Source of the DNA: Roseomonas marmotae
GTDB taxonomy: Bacteria > Pseudomonadota > Alphaproteobacteria > Acetobacterales > Acetobacteraceae
Direction of reading: 5' to 3'
Length of the DNA: 64,000 nt
NCBI RefSeq assembly: GCF_017654485.1
Contig: NZ_CP061092.1
Location: 62,001 to 126,000, forward strand
Shown here: positions 59,249 to 64,000 of the stretch, one piece after another
Numbering within the stretch: position 1 is the first letter of the stretch
Layout: every line of letters begins with the position of its first letter
Made by a program: the position numbers and the translations under genes
The notes under the pieces: model-generated
What the model was told of the DNA's origin: nothing
The model's input: only the letters and a program-made list of their open reading frames with translations
Databases searched by the model: none

Positions 59249-60562
59249 ATGAGCGCGCCAGCTACCGCACCGGACAAGGACCCTGACATGACATCGCTCG
59301 CCGCCGCTGTTGCTGCCACGCGCCCGCTGGTGGAAAGCCTGTTCGACCAGTTGCGGAATGCGACACTGGACGAACCCGGCGTGACCCGCGCGCCCTATGG
59401 CCAGGGAGAGTCCTTCGCGCACCGCCTGCTGGCCGGGGCGGCACGTGACCTGGGGCTGGAGGTCAGCCAGGACGCTGCGCGCAACACCTATCTCACGCTT
59501 CCAGGCCGCGACCGCGCGGCGCCGGTGCTGATGACCGGGTCGCACCTGGATTCCGTGGCACATGGCGGCAATTTCGATGGTGCCGCTGGCGTGGTCGGCG
59601 GACTGGCGGCCGTGATGGCACTGCGTACGATGCGCCCCGTGCCGGAGCGGGATGTCACGGTGATGGCTATCCGGGCCGAGGAAAGCGTCTGGTTCCAGGT
59701 CTCCTATATTGGCAGCCGCGCTGCCTTCGGCGTGCTGCCGCAGGGGGTGCTGGACAGCGCCACGCGCATCGACAGCGGCCGCAGCCTCGCCTGGCACATG
59801 CAGGAGGAGGGCGCAGACCTCGCGGCGCTGCGCACCGGCGCGCGCCACCTGGACCCGGCCCGTGTCGCCGGCTTCGTGGAATTGCATATCGAGCAGGCAC
59901 CGAGCCTGGTGAAGGCCGGCCGGCCCATCGCCATCGGCACCGGCATTCCCGGTAATTTCCGTTACCCCGATATCATCGTCACGGGCGAGCAGGCGCATGT
60001 CGGGCTGCCCCGCCGCTTCCGCCAGGATGCCGCGCTGGCCGGCGCCGATTTCGCCACGGGCCTCGACCGCATCTGGGCGGAGAAGGAGACCGCCGGCATC
60101 CCCATGGCCGCCACCATCGGCCGTTTCCACACCGATGCCGCGCTACACGGCATGACCAGCGTGCCCGGCCGCTTCCTGCTCAGCCTGGATGTACGGGCCT
60201 ATGACGAGGCCGTGCTGGCGGGCCTGGAGAAGCAGGTGCTGGAGCTTGTGGCGGAGATCGAGGCGCGGCGTGGCGTCCGTTTCGCGCTGGGCGCCCGGGC
60301 CTCCGCGCCAGTCGGCCCGGTGGCGCCGGCGATCCGCGATTGCCTGGAGCGGCAGGCGGTCGCGCAGGGGCTGGACTGGCAGCTGCTGGGCAGCCCCGCC
60401 TCGCATGACGCGGCTACCTTCGCCGCCATGGGTGTCCCGATGGGCATGATCTTTGTGCGCAATGTCAATGGTAGCCATAACCCGGACGAAGCCATGGAGA
60501 TCGACGACCTGATGGCCGGCATTGGTGTTCTGGCGGGCTGGATGGTGGAGGCATCAGCCTGA
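59249..60562 (+). CDS. M20-family amidohydrolase (N-carbamoyl-L-amino-acid/allantoate type)
   Basis: The 437-residue metalloenzyme shows the hydantoinase/carbamoylase pattern: TGSHLDSVAHGGNFDGAAGVVGGLAAV (two metal ligands), MAIRAEESVWFQVSYIGSRA (bridging Glu region), FVELHIEQAPSLVKAGRPIAIGTGI and a C-terminal LLGSPASHDAATFAAMGVPMGMIFVRNVNGSHNPDEAM. It releases ammonia and carbon dioxide from N-carbamoyl amino acids or ureido acids. The usual PSGAGHDA reads SPASHDA here, a small divergence. An ATG at 59288 is an alternative start. It stands alone just right of the IS481 remnant. Confidence 0.88.
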   Translation: MSAPATAPDKDPDMTSLAAAVAATRPLVESLFDQLRNATLDEPGVTRAPYGQGESFAHRLLAGAARDLGLEVSQDAARNTYLTLPGRDRAAPVLMTGSHLDSVAHGGNFDGAAGVVGGLAAVMALRTMRPVPERDVTVMAIRAEESVWFQVSYIGSRAAFGVLPQGVLDSATRIDSGRSLAWHMQEEGADLAALRTGARHLDPARVAGFVELHIEQAPSLVKAGRPIAIGTGIPGNFRYPDIIVTGEQAHVGLPRRFRQDAALAGADFATGLDRIWAEKETAGIPMAATIGRFHTDAALHGMTSVPGRFLLSLDVRAYDEAVLAGLEKQVLELVAEIEARRGVRFALGARASAPVGPVAPAIRDCLERQAVAQGLDWQLLGSPASHDAATFAAMGVPMGMIFVRNVNGSHNPDEAMEIDDLMAGIGVLAGWMVEASA

Positions 60563-60844
60563 ACACGCCCGACTGTCCGCTCCGCGACGTGCCGTGGCCG
60601 GTTGAGGCGCTCACCCTCCCCGATGCTGGAGCCGAGCGGGTGCGGCACCGTCGCGCAGGTCACGCTCCCGTCGGGTCATCGGCGGGGGCCGATCCGGCAG
60701 ATGGCTTGCTCGCACCATGTTGAGGGCACCACGACTGGGCGCCGGCCGGGCCCCCATCAGCTCCCCGCCGCCACTGATCGTCCCGGTGGGTTGGCGCCGC
60801 CCGTCGCCTTCGGGCATCACTGGGCGGCACGGAGAAGGCGCAGG

Positions 60845-61417
60845 ATGTCGGAGATGCCGAAGTTGAGATTCCCCGAGGCCAGCCTGCTGGTCGCCATGCT
60901 CAGCGGTCACGCACCCGTGGACGTCCGGCGTGCGGCGCAGCGCCTGCGTGCGGAGGGCGCGTCCGCCGTGGCAATCGGCGATGATATCGTAGGTCTGGCA
61001 CGCGGGCTGGCCCTCTCCGAGGTGTCGCGCTCCCCGGCCGTGCTGGACGTCCTGCCGCCGCTCTTCTGGCTCGAGGCGCGGCGGAACGACGGACCCGGCA
61101 TCCGTGGATGGGTTGTGGAGAAGAAGCGAGGGGCAGTCTCCATCCGAGGCTTCAGCAGCGCCTCCGGTCATGAGACCGCGCCTGAGCCGGAGGGAACCGC
61201 GACGGTGCCATTCGGCGCCGGCGCGCAGGAGGAGGATGAGGGCATTCGCTACGTGAGGGGTCTGGTTACCCTCATCAGCCTGCCCGAGATGTTGTCGCAG
61301 ATGGGAGAGAGTTCTCCCATCATGCTGATGCCGGCCCATGCGTCTGAGCAGGACGCAAGCCTCCTTCGCGGCTTCAGGCTGTCCATGGCAATATCTCCAG
61401 ACGCGGCGCCGGCTTGA
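60845..61417 (+). CDS. hypothetical protein, 190 residues
   Basis: The ATG at 60845 has GGAGAAGG upstream. The product (MSEMPKLRFPEASLLVAMLSG, then APVDVRRAAQRLRAEGASAVAIGDDIVGLARGLALSEVSR) looks like a soluble alpha/beta protein with a charged, probably flexible region around residues 105-130 and a hydrophobic C-terminal part (LVTLISLPEMLSQMG). I recognise no family. Codon usage is like the neighbours. It lies alone between the amidohydrolase and IS remnants, and the 282 bases before it contain no evident gene. Confidence 0.55.
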   Translation: MSEMPKLRFPEASLLVAMLSGHAPVDVRRAAQRLRAEGASAVAIGDDIVGLARGLALSEVSRSPAVLDVLPPLFWLEARRNDGPGIRGWVVEKKRGAVSIRGFSSASGHETAPEPEGTATVPFGAGAQEEDEGIRYVRGLVTLISLPEMLSQMGESSPIMLMPAHASEQDASLLRGFRLSMAISPDAAPA

Positions 61418-61574
61418 GCCTTTATCTTCGTGGCCACCCAGCCTCGGGAACTGAACTGGTGGCCGCCCAGGACGGAGCCAAGTAACTGATCCTGAAGGCG
61501 GTGAAGTCAGTTTGCCAACATCTCGTTTGACCGGCAGTCTCGGTGTGGAACGCATCGGCAGCCTTGATCACTAT

Positions 61575-61917
61575 TTATACCGGGCGGGTGATCAGATCAT
61601 ACGCCTTCAAAAGCCGGTAAACCGTGGCCTCCCAAACGAAGTAGTGCTCTCCTCGGTGAAGCGCCCGACAGGGGGCGCGTGGCGACAGCCTGAACTGCTC
61701 CAGGAGCAGCTCGACGATCCGGTTATCAATGTCGGCCGAAACACGGCTCCGCGCCCAGCTTGGCGCCGAGCACCGATCTTCCAGCGCCTTCGGGCCTCCT
61801 CGGGATAGCGGCCGTACCAGAGGCAGAAGGTTCTGCGCGGAACGCCTGCTTGCTCCAGCACGGTGTTCGGCAATTTGGCAGCGAGGTATGCGGGAGGCTT
61901 GTGTGCGGTCCTCGATC
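61575..61917 (-). pseudogene. IS3-type transposase OrfA remnant with frameshifts
   Basis: Reading the minus strand in two frames gives AAKLPNTVLEQAGVPRRTFCLWYGRYPEEA and then ELLLEQFRLSPRAPCRAL and EHYFVWEATVYRLLKAYDLITRP. These match the usual order of an IS3-type N-terminal transposase region (LSPREL, YFVSEASVYRLLK). Frame breaks and a stop after LITRPV show it is dead, and the catalytic part is missing. Confidence 0.72.
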
Positions 61918-62025
61918 CTGGGCGTCTGACGAGCGGGGCCAGCCTTGCGTGAAGATGATGGCCTGACCAGCACCCCGATCCTTGTAGAAGATCCGGATGG
62001 CGCCAGCGGTGGTGAAACAGGCCAT
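61918..62025 (-). pseudogene. alpha/beta hydrolase (haloperoxidase-like), N-terminal fragment
   Basis: MACFTTAGAIRIFYKDRGAGQAIIFTQGWPRSSDAQ matches the start of non-haem haloperoxidase-like hydrolases (tag-IYYKDwGsGqpvvFsHGWP pattern), with Q in place of the usual His before GWP. After about 36 codons the frame runs into IS3 sequence, so the gene was truncated by that element. Confidence 0.7.
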
Positions 62026-62082
62026 GGATCATCTCCATTTCGCACATGTGCGGATGAGCCCCCGCCGAGGTTTCGCGGCACC

Positions 62083-62718
62083 TCAAGCCAGGATAGGCCA
62101 GATCATTCCAAGACCGAACATGATGAAGAGGGCTCCTGTCAGACGGCGGCCGAGAGCGCCGTTGTCCTGCCCGGAAAACAGACTGCGAAGTTGCCGGGCG
62201 CCGAATGCGAAGCCCGCCAGCACGAAGAGCTTTGTCGCCACGAAGGTGCCCACAAGCACCGCCAACAGGCCGGGGCCGCCGTCTGCCGGAACGAACTGCG
62301 GAAACAGCGCGGCGAAGAAGAGAATTGCCTTGGGGTTGCTGATCCCGATCCCGAAGGACTGAAGCCAGAGGCCGAGGCTGCCGCCGTCCTGGCCGGCTGG
62401 CATGCCATCGCCATCGCCATCCTCCACGACAACCGAAGGCGCGCGGAAATAACGAAGGCCGAGCCAGAGCGGATAGACGGCTCCTCCGAGGCGCAACGCG
62501 GTGAATAGCGTAACGTTGGTTGCCAGCAGCGCTCCGACGCCGGCGGCCGAGAGTGACGCGAGAATGACGATGGCCACTAGATCGCCGCTCAAAACCAGGA
62601 TCGCCCGCCGCGGGCCATACATGATGGCGTTGTTGAGCAAGAAGACTGTCGAAGGGCCGGGGCTGGCGACCTGGGCCGCGCCGATCAGCACGAAGGTCGC
62701 AAATGTCGTGAAACCCAT
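62083..62718 (-). CDS. LysE/RhtB-family amino-acid exporter
   Basis: The 211-residue membrane protein begins MGFTTFATFVLIGAAQVASPGPSTVFLLNNAIMYGPRRAIL, the LysE/RhtB N-terminal signature with the conserved SPGP and the G-R-R loop. It has about six hydrophobic segments (LVAIVILASLSAAGVGALLA, LRLGGAVYPLWLGLRYF, and others). It exports amino acids or similar metabolites. The ATG at 62718 touches the terminal repeat of an IS701 copy at 62719, so the native promoter and ribosome site have been displaced and any expression must start in the IS. Confidence 0.88.
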   Translation of the reverse strand: MGFTTFATFVLIGAAQVASPGPSTVFLLNNAIMYGPRRAILVLSGDLVAIVILASLSAAGVGALLATNVTLFTALRLGGAVYPLWLGLRYFRAPSVVVEDGDGDGMPAGQDGGSLGLWLQSFGIGISNPKAILFFAALFPQFVPADGGPGLLAVLVGTFVATKLFVLAGFAFGARQLRSLFSGQDNGALGRRLTGALFIMFGLGMIWPILA

Positions 62719-64000
62719 CTATCACTACCTGGGCATTTTGTTTGCGTATGATCTGATGGTGTGCGACGCCTCCTGCTGGAGGCGACGATGATGACGAGCA
62801 TCCTTGGTGGTGGAGCAGATCTGGATCGCTGGCTAGCGCCGTTCCTGGAGGTTCTGGGGCGCAAGACCCGCCGCACCTGGGCACCGCTCTACCTGCGGGG
62901 TCTGCTCGGACCCGGCGAGCGCAAGAGCCTGCAGCCGATGGCCGCCCGGCTTGGCTTGGGCGGCCACGACCAGCTGCAGCACTTCATCGCCAGCCCCGCC
63001 TGGGATGATGCGCCGCTGTGGTCGGTGCTGGCGCAGCAGGCCGACAAGCTGGTCGGCGGTCCGCAGGCTTGGCTGGTGATCGATGACACGGCGCTGCCTA
63101 AGAAAGGCACGATGTCAGTCGGCGTGCTGCCGCAGTACTGCGGCCAACTCGGCAAGAAGGCCAATTGCCAATCGCTGGTGTCGCTCACCCTGGCACAGGG
63201 CGAGGTGCCTGTTCCGGTCGGTCTACGGCTGTTCCTGCCGGAGAAGTGGACCGATGACCCTGCACGCTGTGCCAGGCAGGCGTGCCGGAGGCGGCGATGG
63301 CGCCGCGAACCAAGGCCGAAATCGCACTGGACGAACTCGACCGGCTGAGGGCGGCGGGCGTGCGGTTCGGCACTGTGCTGGCCGATGCGGGCTATGGCGC
63401 AAGTGCGGCGTTCCGGCAGGGCCTGGATGCTCGGGATCTGCGCTGGGCGGTGGGCATCCCGCGCAACCAGAAGGTCTACAGCGCCGCCGTGCAGCTGGTG
63501 CCGCCGCAGGGACGGGCTCGTAAGCCAGTGCCGAACGAAGAGCCAGCAGAGGGGAGAGGGTGTTGGCCTCGCAAACCTGGCGCCGCATCGCCTGGCGGCA
63601 GGGTACCAAGGGCGCATTGGCGGCCCGGTTCGCCGCGGCGCGCATCCGGGTGGGCGACGGCGCGGTTTGGGGCAACAACCGGCATCTGCCGGGTGATGAA
63701 GCCTGGCTGGTCGGCGAATGGCGCTCTAGCGGCGAGCGGAAGTACTATCTGAGCAACCTGTCCGCCGACACACCGCTGCGGGCGCTGGCGGCCACCATCA
63801 AAGGACGCTGGATCTGCGAACAGGCGCACCAGCAGCTGAAGCAGGAACTCGGGCTCGGCCACTTCGAGGGACGGTCCTGGACAGGCCTGCACCGACACGC
63901 GTTGATGAGCTGCATCGCCTGTGCCTACCTGCAGCACCTCCGCCTCGCCGCGCACCGCCGGACGAGGCGGGGGGAAAATGCGGCCCCCAATGCCGGGCCC
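62719..64000 (+). mobile_element. IS701-family element, copy 3, frameshifted and cut by window edge
   Basis: The left terminal repeat CTATCACTACCTGGGCATTTT starts at 62719. The transposase frame from 62788 or 62791 matches copies 1 and 2 but has lost one C near 63273 (GTGCCAGG for GTGCCCAGG) and another base near 63551 (GAGGGGAGAG for GAGGCGGAGAG), so it is non-functional unless these are sequence errors. It is in the same orientation as copy 1. The right end lies beyond the window. Confidence 0.9.

Overview
The window is GC-rich DNA with dense operons and many ATGA or GTGA start/stop overlaps. Protein content (PEP-CTERM protein, DUF4214/RTX exoprotein with type I secretion, Bug receptor, IS families typical of Acetobacteraceae) suggests an alphaproteobacterium close to Roseomonas; this is inferred from gene content, as no rRNA or tRNA gene is present. 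The left edge holds a ParA plus small-DNA-binding-protein partition operon next to three arrays of 8-bp tandem repeats, so the replicon is probably a plasmid, megaplasmid or chromid. No replication initiator gene or CRISPR array was found.

Layout. 1-1710: partition locus and candidate centromere. 1711-4535: a complete IS66 element with an 8-bp target duplication and a fourth small ORF. 4785-17006: a divergent glycan-type cluster. Its minus arm has inositol-3-phosphate synthase, a histidine phosphatase, a CmoB-like methyltransferase and a glycosidase that looks circularly permuted. Its plus arm has three NDP-sugar epimerase/decarboxylase-type SDRs, one GT4, three tandem CgeB-type glycosyltransferases and a Nudix hydrolase. 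17420-18145: an orphan PEP-CTERM protein behind a sigma54-like promoter, closed by a two-part hairpin. 18182-18843: a Doc/AbrB toxin-antitoxin pair with a palindromic operator. 18880-27298: catabolic and uptake genes (LysR, tartrate/malate-type dehydrogenase, Bug receptor, very acidic small protein, SMP-30 lactonase, S9 peptidase, dipeptide-type binding protein). 27329-39841: an exoprotein export and glycosylation locus (DUF4214/RTX-like substrate, XRE regulator, membrane-anchored protein of unknown function, T1SS ABC and HlyD, a three-domain glycosyltransferase, a coiled-coil methyltransferase).

40284-46780: an alpha/beta hydrolase whose 3' end runs into an IS5-type element; that element is split by a symmetrical IS701-IS5-IS701 structure and followed by IS5 and IS3 remnants. 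46861-53608: an operon of a DeoR regulator, a HAD phosphatase, a PhnD/PhnC/PhnE/PhnE-type ABC importer and GlpD, suggesting import and oxidation of glycerol-3-phosphate or a related phospho- or phosphonate compound. 53871-59200: nested IS remnants (resolvase/IS5 chimera, IS630 cut by IS3 cut by IS30, IS481 cut by IS256). 59249-64000: an M20-type amidohydrolase, an unknown protein, IS3 and hydrolase fragments, a LysE exporter with IS701 against its start codon, and a third, frameshifted IS701 copy running off the edge.

The most novel-looking parts are the inositol/CgeB cluster with its permuted glycosidase, the partition repeats, and the ABC importer-GlpD operon. No searches could be run: family calls rest on recognised motifs and on recall of family features.
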